Source: JBFKPQ01 sp041628225
GTDB taxonomy: Bacteria; Actinomycetota; Acidimicrobiia; Spongiisociales; JAENVV01
NCBI GenBank assembly: GCA_041628225.1
Contig: JBFKPQ010000105.1
Location: 1 to 7,722, forward strand
Direction of reading: 5' to 3'
DNA length: 7,722 bases
Made by a program: the position numbers and the translations under genes. The notes beneath the pieces were generated by a model that was not told the origin of the DNA, ran no database searches, and saw only the letters and a program-made list of their open reading frames with translations. Below are positions 1 through 6,049 of this stretch, in pieces (the stretch's first letter is position 1; every line of letters begins with the position of its first letter).

Positions 1-1
1 G

Positions 2-1996
2 AGCCTGGAGGGGATCTACGAGCACCTGGAGGATCAGACGCCGAAGCTGCGCGAGAACCTGGCGGCTTCCCACGGGCAGGTGTTCCTCAACCGCCGTCTC
101 ATGCGTCTCGTCGACGATGTCGACCTGGATGTCGAGCCCGATGCCCTTTCGTGGACCGACTGGGACGAACCGGCCGCGAAAGCGACGTTCGACACACTCG
201 AATTTCACACCCTCTGGCCCGATCTCGTAGCGGTCCATCCCGGAGGAGTCGCCCCGGTGGGCGAAATCCTCGAAACGGAGACACGGCCGGTCGGCGAAGC
301 GGACATCGACGACGTGCTGGCGCGGGCCCGCCGACCCCTGAGTCTGAGCGCGCTGTGGGAAGGGGACCGTTTCGACGGCCTCGTCGTGGCGATCGACGAC
401 GACGAAGCCGCCTGGATCCGGCCGACCGACCTCTCGGCAGCGCGTGCGGTCCTCGAAGATCCATCCGTTCCGAAGGCCGTCCACGACGCCAAGCCCGTGA
501 TCCGGGCGCTGGCTGACGCCGGGATCGAGCTGGCGGGTCTCAGCTTCGACACGGCGCTCGCGGCCTACGTCGTCAACCCGGCGAGCCGGAGCTACGCACT
601 CGAGGACCTCGCCGACCAGTACTGCGGGATCGAGATCGTGTCCGTGGATCGCGACTCCGAGCCGGCGCAGGGCGCCTTCGATTTTTCGGAAACCAACGAG
701 TCGCTCGACGCGGCGGGCCGTGGCGCGGTGGCGGTCGGCAAGCTCGTCGACCGCCTCACCGAAGAGCTCGACGAGTGCGCCGGGCGCGAGTTGTTCGAAC
801 GGATCGAGTTGCCACTCATCCCGGTCCTGGCCGCCATGGAAGCCGAGGGCATCGGCGTCGACCGCGACTATCTGACGGGACTCGGCGACCAGCTTCGCCA
901 GGAGCTCGGGGAACTCGAGGCAGCCATCCACGCCATCGCCCAGGAACCGTTCAACATCAACTCGACGAATCAGCTCCGGGTGGTCCTGTACGACCAGCTG
1001 GGTCTTCCGGTCTTGAAGAAGACGGCCAAGGGTGTTCCGTCGACGGACGCATCTGTGCTCGCGAAGCTCGACCATCCGATCATCGAGCACCTGCTCCGCT
1101 ACCGCGAACTCGAGAAGCTCCGCTCGACGTATGTCGACGGCTTCTTGCCGCTGATCGCATCGGACGGCCGGATCCATACGACCTTCAACCAGATCGCCGC
1201 GTCAACCGGGCGTCTGTCGTCAGATCACCCGAACCTGCAGAACATCCCCATCCGATCCGAGACGGGCCGGACGATCCGACGGGCCTTCGTGGCCCGACCC
1301 GGCCATATGTTCATCGTCGCCGACTACAGCCAGATCGAGTTGCGCATCCTCGCGCACCTCAGTCGAGATCCCGGTCTCCTGGCCGCGTTCGGATCCGGGG
1401 AGGCCGATGTCCATGCGGTGACGGCGGCGTCGGTGTTCGAGGTTCCCATCGACGACGTAACCCAGGAGATGCGCCGCCGCGCCAAAGCCATCAACTTCGG
1501 GCTGTTGTATGGGATGGAGGCGTTCGGCCTGGCGGATCGCCTCGAGATCTCGCGCGACGAGGCGCGTGAACACATGGACGCCTACTTCGCGAGGTTCCCC
1601 GACGTGAAGGCCTTCATGGAGTCGATCGTGGCCGGGGCCAAACAGTTCGGCTACACCGAAACGCTGTTCGGCCGCCGGCGCTATCTCCCCGAACTCCGGT
1701 CCGACAACTGGCGTGTCCGGCAGATGGGGGAACGGATGGCGCTCAACGCACCGGTGCAAGGATCGGCGGCGGACGTCATCAAGCTCGCCATGCTGGAGGT
1801 GGACGACCGACTGCGCGCGACGGGCGCGGTTCAACTCTTGCAGATCCACGATGAGTTGGTCATCGAATGCCCGGAGACCGAACTGGCCGACGTCACCGCG
1901 GTCGTCGTTGCTGCCATGGAAGGCGTGGCCGACCTCGCCGTGCCGTTGAAGGTCGACGTCGACAGCGGACCGACCCTCGCCGACACCAAAGGGTGA
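2..1996 (+). CDS. polA: DNA polymerase I, 3' part (5' end outside the window)
   Basis: Family A DNA polymerase used in Okazaki-fragment processing and excision repair. The frame is open from base 2 with no credible start, so the gene begins upstream; 664 codons are present. The first residues (SLEGIYEHLEDQTPKLRENL) are the end of the 5'-nuclease domain. A 3'-5' exonuclease fold follows (about 330-780), then the polymerase domain. Motif A (DYSQIELRI) starts at 1322. The O-helix has the equivalents of E. coli K758 (1484), F762 (1496) and Y766 (1508). Motif C (QIHDE) is at 1841-1855. Aligned by eye with E. coli, the exonuclease metal ligands are gone: the D355/E357 pair is absent, D424 aligns with Val (506-508) and D501 with Val, so proofreading is probably inactive. 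This is known for mycobacterial PolA. The stop at 1994-1996 lies 5 bp before the rpsA -35 box, and no terminator is seen between them. Identity is very secure. Confidence 0.97.
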   Translation, partial: SLEGIYEHLEDQTPKLRENLAASHGQVFLNRRLMRLVDDVDLDVEPDALSWTDWDEPAAKATFDTLEFHTLWPDLVAVHPGGVAPVGEILETETRPVGEADIDDVLARARRPLSLSALWEGDRFDGLVVAIDDDEAAWIRPTDLSAARAVLEDPSVPKAVHDAKPVIRALADAGIELAGLSFDTALAAYVVNPASRSYALEDLADQYCGIEIVSVDRDSEPAQGAFDFSETNESLDAAGRGAVAVGKLVDRLTEELDECAGRELFERIELPLIPVLAAMEAEGIGVDRDYLTGLGDQLRQELGELEAAIHAIAQEPFNINSTNQLRVVLYDQLGLPVLKKTAKGVPSTDASVLAKLDHPIIEHLLRYRELEKLRSTYVDGFLPLIASDGRIHTTFNQIAASTGRLSSDHPNLQNIPIRSETGRTIRRAFVARPGHMFIVADYSQIELRILAHLSRDPGLLAAFGSGEADVHAVTAASVFEVPIDDVTQEMRRRAKAINFGLLYGMEAFGLADRLEISRDEAREHMDAYFARFPDVKAFMESIVAGAKQFGYTETLFGRRRYLPELRSDNWRVRQMGERMALNAPVQGSAADVIKLAMLEVDDRLRATGAVQLLQIHDELVIECPETELADVTAVVVAAMEGVADLAVPLKVDVDSGPTLADTKG

Positions 1997-2000
1997 CCGG

Positions 2001-2029
2001 TTGGCCCTGACGTGGGCGACTGCTACGAT
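2001..2029 (+). promoter_or_regulatory. Predicted sigma70/SigA-type promoter of rpsA
   Basis: A -35 box TTGGCC (2001-2006, 4 of 6 consensus bases) is separated by exactly 17 bp from a -10 box TACGAT (2024-2029, 4 of 6). The -10 is preceded by TGC, an extended -10 element. Transcription would start near 2035-2037, giving a leader of about 50 nt. The promoter lies in the 90-bp gap between the polA stop and the rpsA start, where a promoter for a highly expressed ribosomal protein is expected. Inferred from motif and spacing only. Confidence 0.6.
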
Positions 2030-2037
2030 GACACCGC

Positions 2038-2057
2038 CTCGCGACGCTGCTCGCGGG
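2038..2057 (+). other. Hairpin in the rpsA mRNA leader
   Basis: Bases 2038-2044 (CTCGCGA) can pair with 2051-2057 (TCGCGGG) in a 7-bp stem with one G-U pair and a 6-nt loop. It begins almost at the predicted transcription start and ends 10 nt before the Shine-Dalgarno sequence, with no U-tract after it. It could stabilise the mRNA 5' end or take part in control of S1 synthesis. That role is speculative: S1 autoregulation is known in enterobacteria, but I recognise no known S1 leader motif here. Confidence 0.35.
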
Positions 2058-2066
2058 AGCTTTCCT

Positions 2067-2071
2067 GGAGG
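2067..2071 (+). promoter_or_regulatory. Shine-Dalgarno of rpsA, with long spacing
   Basis: GGAGG lies 15 nt before the ATG at 2087, longer than the usual 5-10 nt. No in-frame ATG, GTG or TTG lies between them, and an upstream in-frame GTG at 2012 sits inside the predicted promoter. ATG 2087 is therefore the best start, perhaps with the spacing shortened by RNA folding. Confidence 0.6.
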
Positions 2072-2086
2072 TATCGAGAACAACCC

Positions 2087-3673
2087 ATGTCCAATGAACA
2101 AGAAACCGCGCCCGCCGAAGACGCGGTGACCCCGGCCGCAGATGCGGCCACCGAGGCTGCTGAGGCGGCCACCGAGGCTGCTGAGCCGGTCGCCGAGACC
2201 GCAGATGCGGCTACCGAGGCTGCTGAGCCGGTCGCCGAGACCGCAGATGCGGCTACCGAGGCTGCTGAGGCGGCTACCGAGGCTGCTGAGCCGGTCGCCG
2301 AGACCGTGGCTGCGGCCGCGGCGCCCGCCGTCGAAACCCCCGAGTCGGTCGAAGCCGCCGCACCGGTAGCTCCCGCCGACGCGCCGGCTCCACCCAAGCG
2401 GGTGCCGGGACCCGAGCCGATCGTGCCGACCCGTATCCAGGACCTGCCCGATGCCATCGCCGACGACTTCGAAGCTGCCCTCGATCACACGATGGTGGAC
2501 TTCAAAGAAGGCGACATCGTGCAAGGCACCGTGGTCGACATCGACAACGGCGAGGTCCTCGTCGACATCGGTTACAAGTCCGAGGGCGTCATTCCGTTGC
2601 CCGAGCTCTCGATCCGCAAGAACGTCAATCCGTCCGAGGTCGTCGCAGTCGGTGATTCCGTCGAGGCGCTGGTCCTCGACAAGGAAGACGACGAAGGCCG
2701 CCTCATCCTCTCCAAGAAGCGTGCCCAGTACGAACGGGCGTGGGGACGTATCCAGGAGGTCTCCGACGCCGGAGGAACCGTGACCGGTCCGGTGATCGAG
2801 GTCGTCAAGGGCGGCTTGATCGTCGACATCGGCCTGCGGGGATTCCTGCCGGCGTCACTCGTCGAACTGCGCCGCGTGCGCGACCTCGAGCCGTACGTCG
2901 GCGAGTCGATCGAGGCCAAGGTCATCGAACTCGACCGCAACCGCAACAACGTCGTACTGTCCCGGCGTGCCTTCCTCGAGGAAGCCCAGGCCGAGCAGCG
3001 GCAGGCCTTCCTCGACGATCTGCAGGTCGGTGACACCCGTGAAGGCGTGGTGTCGTCGGTGGTCAACTTCGGAGCGTTCGTCGACTTGGGCGGCATGGAT
3101 GGACTCGTTCACGTTTCCGAGTTGAGTTACCAGCACGTCAACCATCCATCCGAGGTGGTCAAGGTCGGCGACAAGGTGCCGGTGCGGGTGCTCGAAGTCG
3201 ACACGGACCGCGAGCGCATCTCGTTGTCTATCAAGCAGACGATGGAAGACCCGTGGGAGGCGTTCGCTCGCCAGCACGCCGTCGGCGACAACGTGGAAGG
3301 CACCGTCACGAAGACCGTACCCTTTGGAGCGTTCGTGTCGGTCGGGCAAGGCGTCGAAGGACTCGTCCACGTGTCGGAGATCGCCATGCACCGCGTCGAG
3401 TCACCGGAACTCGAGCTGTCGCTCGGTCAGAAGGTGACCGTCAAGATCACCGAGATGGACGATGAGCGGCGCCGTGTGAGCCTGTCGATCAAGCAAGCGC
3501 TTCCGGGCTACCAGGAGCGGCCCGAGCCGTCCGAACCGCGCCGGCGGGCGCCGGAGCGCCACGAATTCCAGCGGGAAACTGAGTCCGAGGAGACAGAACG
3601 CTCGTTCAACGTCGACTCGTCGCTCGAGGCCATCCTGCAGGAGTTGAAAGAGCGAGGAATCGGGAAGCGCTGA
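2087..3673 (+). CDS. rpsA: 30S ribosomal protein S1 with a long Ala/Glu repeat N-terminus
   Basis: Ribosomal protein S1 binds mRNA on the 30S subunit and promotes translation initiation. From ATG 2087 it is 528 aa. Residues 1-136 are an Ala/Glu/Pro-rich, probably disordered extension whose residues 19-74 are eight heptads. Four S1 (OB-fold) domains follow at about 137-212, 226-302, 312-385 and 397-471. The last two carry the classic GAFV(D/S) and GLVHVSE motifs and end in SLSIKQ. A charged tail rich in Arg and Glu closes the protein (to KERGIGKR). Four domains is the usual actinobacterial number, against six in E. coli; as far as I recall mycobacterial RpsA is about 480 aa, so most extra length here is the N-terminus. 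The gene has its own promoter and a hairpin 60 bp after the stop, suggesting a monocistronic unit. Family and function are secure; the role of the extension is unknown. Confidence 0.97.
   Translation: MSNEQETAPAEDAVTPAADAATEAAEAATEAAEPVAETADAATEAAEPVAETADAATEAAEAATEAAEPVAETVAAAAAPAVETPESVEAAAPVAPADAPAPPKRVPGPEPIVPTRIQDLPDAIADDFEAALDHTMVDFKEGDIVQGTVVDIDNGEVLVDIGYKSEGVIPLPELSIRKNVNPSEVVAVGDSVEALVLDKEDDEGRLILSKKRAQYERAWGRIQEVSDAGGTVTGPVIEVVKGGLIVDIGLRGFLPASLVELRRVRDLEPYVGESIEAKVIELDRNRNNVVLSRRAFLEEAQAEQRQAFLDDLQVGDTREGVVSSVVNFGAFVDLGGMDGLVHVSELSYQHVNHPSEVVKVGDKVPVRVLEVDTDRERISLSIKQTMEDPWEAFARQHAVGDNVEGTVTKTVPFGAFVSVGQGVEGLVHVSEIAMHRVESPELELSLGQKVTVKITEMDDERRRVSLSIKQALPGYQERPEPSEPRRRAPERHEFQRETESEETERSFNVDSSLEAILQELKERGIGKR
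2141..2308 (+). repeat. Eight tandem 21-bp units inside rpsA
   Basis: The 21-bp units start at 2141, 2162, 2183, 2204, 2225, 2246, 2267 and 2288. Three types encode DAATEAA (1), EAATEAA (2) and EPVAETA or EPVAETV (3), in the order 1-2-3-1-3-1-2-3. Bases 2183-2224 and 2225-2266 are exact tandem copies; counting flanks, 2171-2227 equals 2213-2269 (57 identical bases at a 42-bp offset). The first two units use GCC where the later type 1 and 2 units use GCT, so the later ones look like more recent duplicates. Every unit is a multiple of three, so expansion or contraction keeps the frame open. Confidence 0.95.
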
Positions 3674-3732
3674 GCGGCCCGAATCCTTGACAATATGCTT
3701 GAGTCTGCGACGCTAGACGCCGACTTAACCAT

Positions 3733-3756
3733 GAGGCTGGCGGCTTCGCCGGCCTC
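3733..3756 (+). terminator. GC-rich hairpin, probable rpsA terminator
   Basis: Bases 3733-3742 (GAGGCTGGCG) pair with 3747-3756 (CGCCGGCCTC) in a 10-bp stem with one U-G pair, closed by a 4-nt loop. It starts 60 bp after the rpsA stop. No U-tract follows, so it is not a canonical E. coli-type terminator. U-less hairpins are often predicted as terminators in high-GC actinobacteria. It could instead be an mRNA 3'-end stabiliser or a leader element of the pilus operon. Confidence 0.6.
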
Positions 3757-3813
3757 CCAGAAGACAAACATGGGGGAATGCCGAGTGTCAGCGGCTCTGA
3801 TGTGTGACGACAC

Positions 3814-3821
3814 TATACGAT
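3814..3821 (+). promoter_or_regulatory. Candidate -10 region of the Tad operon promoter
   Basis: TATACGAT holds two overlapping -10-like hexamers, TATACG (3814-3819) and TACGAT (3816-3821). It is one of few AT-rich spots between rpsA and cpaB, about 55 bp before the cpaB start. No convincing -35 box lies 16-18 bp upstream, which suggests an activator-dependent promoter or an alternative sigma factor. A small palindrome, GTGT-GACG-ACAC (3802-3813), directly abuts it and could be an operator half, but it is too short to rely on. Transcription would start near 3826-3828. Confidence 0.4.
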
Positions 3822-3827
3822 CGTTGT

Positions 3828-3867
3828 CTCGTCGCCACCCCGAACATGACATCGCGCGTTCGACGAG
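3828..3867 (+). other. Leader inverted repeat reaching into the cpaB ribosome-binding site
   Basis: CTCGTCG (3828-3834) is the exact reverse complement of CGACGAG (3861-3867), the arms being 26 nt apart. The right arm overlaps the start of the cpaB Shine-Dalgarno sequence (3865-3872), so pairing could partly hide it. A competing 5-bp stem, CGAAC (3841-3845) with GTTCG (3858-3862), uses part of the same right arm. The two folds are mutually exclusive, as in translational switches, but no ligand or known riboswitch core is recognisable. Confidence 0.3.
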
Positions 3868-3872
3868 GAGGG
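3865..3872 (+). promoter_or_regulatory. Shine-Dalgarno that fixes the GTG start of cpaB
   Basis: GAGGAGGG ends 3 nt before GTG 3876; counting from the GGAGG core (3867-3871) the gap is 4 nt. The alternative in-frame ATG codons at 3846 and 3804 have no such sequence before them, and 3804 lies upstream of the candidate -10 box. GTG 3876 also places the hydrophobic segment at the very N-terminus, as expected for CpaB. Confidence 0.75.
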
Positions 3873-3875
3873 ACC

Positions 3876-4808
3876 GTGGGTAGGAGAACACTGGTATTGG
3901 TCGTGGCGTTGCTGCTCGCCTTTCTCGCCGCGTATGCCGTGTGGCAGGTGCTGTCGAACGCCGAAGAAGAAGCCGAGGCCGGACTCGAACTGGTGGACGT
4001 CTACCGGGCGGCCACCTTCATCCCCGAAGGCGCCGAAGGCACGCTGGCCGATCAGAATCAGCAGTTCGAGCTGTCGAAGGAAGAGACGCGATTCCTTCCC
4101 GTCAACTCCATCACGACGCAGGAACAGCTCGACGAACTCGTGCGTGGCAAGGTGGCGGCCGGACCCATCTCACAGGGCCAGATCCTGACCAGTGATCAGT
4201 GGGTGGAGATCACGATCGACATACGTCCGCTCGCCGACGTGATCCCGCAGAACAAGCAGGCGATCACGATCACGGCCGGTGGCGATCGCGGCGTGAACGC
4301 GTTCATCCAAGCGGGCGACCGTGTCAACCTCATCGTCACGACCACCATCGAGGTGATCGGTGAGTCGGCCGTGACCGGTGTGCTCGACGAGATCACGCCC
4401 GAGGAGCAGGCCAACGAGGAACAGGCGGCGGACGAGGCCGCGCCGGAAGGCGAGAGCGTCCAATTCACCCGCTTCGTGCTGCAAGGCATCCCCGTGCTCG
4501 CCGTCGGCAAGACGATCATCCCCGACGAGGACGCTCCTCAGACGGTCGACGCCACACCCTCAGATGGTGAAACCGAGGTGGTCCAAGACGCCACACTGAA
4601 CCTGCTCACCCTCGAGGTCACGCCCGATCAGGCCGAGCGGATAGTGTTCGCGCACGAAGTAGGCTCCGTGTGGTTGACGTTGGTGCCTGAGGACTTCGTC
4701 CCGGCCCGGACCGAAGGTGTCGTCATCGAAAACCTGTTTGAAGATTTCGGCATTCTGACGACCTTGTTCCCTGGCCTGGCCGAACTCGAAGAGTTGTTGG
4801 GAGGCTGA
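3876..4808 (+). CDS. cpaB: Flp/Tad pilus assembly protein CpaB (RcpC), SAF domain
   Basis: Envelope component of Tad/Flp type IV pili. The GTG start gives 310 aa. Residues 3-4 are basic (RR) and 5-26 are one hydrophobic helix, so the protein should be anchored in the cytoplasmic membrane with its bulk outside. A SAF-type domain spans about 39-107 (from LVDVYRAATFIPEG to ISQGQILTSDQW). A CpaB/RcpC domain follows (about 125-270), with the typical AGDRVNLIV at 146-154 and LLTLEVTPDQAERI at 243-256. Two acidic low-complexity stretches interrupt it: 171-195 (Glu-rich) and 217-240. The C-terminus (287-310) is acidic and hydrophobic. In diderm bacteria CpaB works near the CpaC/RcpA outer-membrane secretin; no secretin gene is seen here, as expected of an actinobacterium, so its partner is unclear. 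It is the first gene of the operon, 6 bp before tadZ. The family call is firm although sequence conservation in this family is low. Confidence 0.88.
   Translation: MGRRTLVLVVALLLAFLAAYAVWQVLSNAEEEAEAGLELVDVYRAATFIPEGAEGTLADQNQQFELSKEETRFLPVNSITTQEQLDELVRGKVAAGPISQGQILTSDQWVEITIDIRPLADVIPQNKQAITITAGGDRGVNAFIQAGDRVNLIVTTTIEVIGESAVTGVLDEITPEEQANEEQAADEAAPEGESVQFTRFVLQGIPVLAVGKTIIPDEDAPQTVDATPSDGETEVVQDATLNLLTLEVTPDQAERIVFAHEVGSVWLTLVPEDFVPARTEGVVIENLFEDFGILTTLFPGLAELEELLGG
4799..4804 (+). promoter_or_regulatory. Shine-Dalgarno of tadZ inside the cpaB 3' end
   Basis: GGGAGG lies over the last cpaB codons, 10 nt before GTG 4815. It supports this GTG as the start and implies translational coupling between cpaB and tadZ. 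Confidence 0.65.
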
Positions 4809-4814
4809 CCGCCC

Positions 4815-5999
4815 GTGCCACTCGGTGAAGATCGCGACATCGTCGTCATCGACGACAGCGAGGAGTTCCTCGCCGAGGCCAAACGCGCCCTCGAGGGGTC
4901 GGCGACGACCTTCCGATCGCTGGCGGACGCGCAACGTCGCGTGGAGGACGACACCGTCGATCTCGTGATCCTCGGACCGTCACACGCCCACGAAGCGGGG
5001 CTCAAGACGCATTCGATGCTGCTCGAGATCGATCCTGATCTCCCGATCGTCCTCGTCGCCGGAACGATCACGGCGCCGTTGCTCAAGGCGGCCTTGCGCT
5101 ACGGGCTCAAGGATGTCATCGAGGCGCCCCTCACCACTGAGTCGATCGAATCGATCGTGGCCGAGCTGAACCGCCGTGCCAAGCACCGGAAGGCCCTGCC
5201 CGCCGATCCGATGGTCGAGGCGACAGCCCCGCTGGGTCGTGTCATCACCGTCATGTCGGCGAAAGGCGGGTCCGGCAAGACCGTGACCGCCACCAACCTG
5301 GCCCTGCTCCTGGCTCGCCAGGCCGGCCCGGACAAGGTGTGCATCGTGGATGCCGACCTCCAATTCGGGGACGTGTGCCTCGTCTTGCAGCTGGAACCCC
5401 GCCTGACGATTGTCAATGCCGCCCAGGAGATGCACCGGCTCGATGAGAGCCTGCTGCACAGCCTCTTGACGAAACACCCCGATGGCGTGTCGGTCTTGGC
5501 AGCTCCGCTGGAGCCCGCCTTCGCGGACGAGATCTCGACCCCGGTTATGAGCGAGATCATCGCGCAGCTTCGGACGATGTTCGACTACGTGGTCATCGAC
5601 ACCGCCTCTCTGCTCGACGAGCTCCTCCTGACGCTGCTCGAGCGTGCGGACGACGTGATCTTCATCGTCGACATGGACCTGCCCAGCGTCAAGAACGCCA
5701 AGCTGGCGCTCGAAACTCTGCGGCTCCTCAAGTTCCCGTCGTCGAAGATCCAGCTCGTCCTCAACCGCAGCAACGCGAAGGCGCGGCTCGACGAACAGGA
5801 GATCGAACGATCGCTCAAGATCAAGATTGCCGCCAACGTCCCGTCGGACGGGCTCATCCCGGCTTCCGTGAACGAAGGGCGTCCGGTCGTGATCTCCGCA
5901 CCGCGCTCGAAGGTCGCCAAGGGATTCGAGTCGGTGGCCGCGCTCGTGTTGGGGGCGCCTGCCGACTCAGGTCGAGGCTCCAGACGCCGATGGAAATGA
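4815..5999 (+). CDS. tadZ: Pilus assembly protein TadZ/CpaE: pseudo-receiver plus MinD-like ATPase
   Basis: TadZ/CpaE proteins position the Tad secretion machine in the cell. The GTG start gives 394 aa. Residues 8-120 are a receiver-like domain: the acidic pair D13-D14 is kept, but the phospho-acceptor position after DLVIL is Gly54, and the conserved Lys before the beta5 proline is Ala104 (EAPL). It should therefore not be phosphorylated, as in the atypical receiver of TadZ proteins. A MinD/ParA-type ATPase domain spans about 141-380, with a deviant Walker A KGGSGKT (150-156, signature Lys150), a Walker A' VDADLQFGD (178-186) and a Walker B VVIDT (259-263, Asp262). I see no clear MinD-like amphipathic C-terminal helix; the protein ends in a basic tail (GSRRRWK). 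It starts 6 bp after cpaB and ends 50 bp before tadA. A standalone MinD is excluded by the receiver domain and context. Confidence 0.93.
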   Translation: MPLGEDRDIVVIDDSEEFLAEAKRALEGSATTFRSLADAQRRVEDDTVDLVILGPSHAHEAGLKTHSMLLEIDPDLPIVLVAGTITAPLLKAALRYGLKDVIEAPLTTESIESIVAELNRRAKHRKALPADPMVEATAPLGRVITVMSAKGGSGKTVTATNLALLLARQAGPDKVCIVDADLQFGDVCLVLQLEPRLTIVNAAQEMHRLDESLLHSLLTKHPDGVSVLAAPLEPAFADEISTPVMSEIIAQLRTMFDYVVIDTASLLDELLLTLLERADDVIFIVDMDLPSVKNAKLALETLRLLKFPSSKIQLVLNRSNAKARLDEQEIERSLKIKIAANVPSDGLIPASVNEGRPVVISAPRSKVAKGFESVAALVLGAPADSGRGSRRRWK

Positions 6000-6035
6000 C
6001 ACACAGTTCGCACGCGCCTCCCCGTCGAGGCCCCA

Positions 6036-6042
6036 AGAGGAG
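6036..6042 (+). promoter_or_regulatory. Shine-Dalgarno of tadA
   Basis: AGAGGAG lies 7 nt before ATG 6050, an ideal spacing that fixes the start. In the 50-bp gap, a C-rich stretch at 6017-6023 (CCTCCCC) is complementary to parts of this site, and GCCTC (6016-6020) can alternatively pair with GAGGC (6027-6031). Any regulatory effect is speculative. Confidence 0.7.
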
Positions 6043-6049
6043 TTGAACG

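Noticed and set aside
775..1569. 264-codon + strand frame inside polA
   Set aside because: An out-of-frame shadow of polA, rich in Arg and Pro as is typical of shifted frames in GC-rich genes, with no domain.
2012..2086. Upstream GTG start for rpsA adding 25 residues
   Set aside because: The GTG lies between the predicted -35 and -10 boxes, so it would not be in the transcript, and it lacks a Shine-Dalgarno sequence.
2141..2308. CRISPR-like array
   Set aside because: The regular units are contiguous without unique spacers, are in frame and encode a heptad peptide; this is a coding tandem repeat.
1220..2524. Long antisense open frame (434 codons) across the polA 3' end and the rpsA 5' part
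   Set aside because: It lies opposite two clearly real genes. Its own low-complexity repeats are just the reverse complement of the rpsA tandem repeat, and it has no recognisable domain. High GC commonly keeps such antisense frames open.
3687..3692. Perfect TTGACA hexamer just after rpsA
   Set aside because: It matches a -35 box, but no acceptable -10 box lies 16-19 bp downstream; the nearest TA-containing hexamer is at 21 bp and poor. A promoter there would also have to read through the 3733-3756 hairpin.
3695..3883. Small 62-codon frame between rpsA and cpaB
   Set aside because: It has no Shine-Dalgarno sequence, runs through the terminator-like hairpin and the candidate promoter, overlaps the cpaB start, and its product resembles nothing I know.
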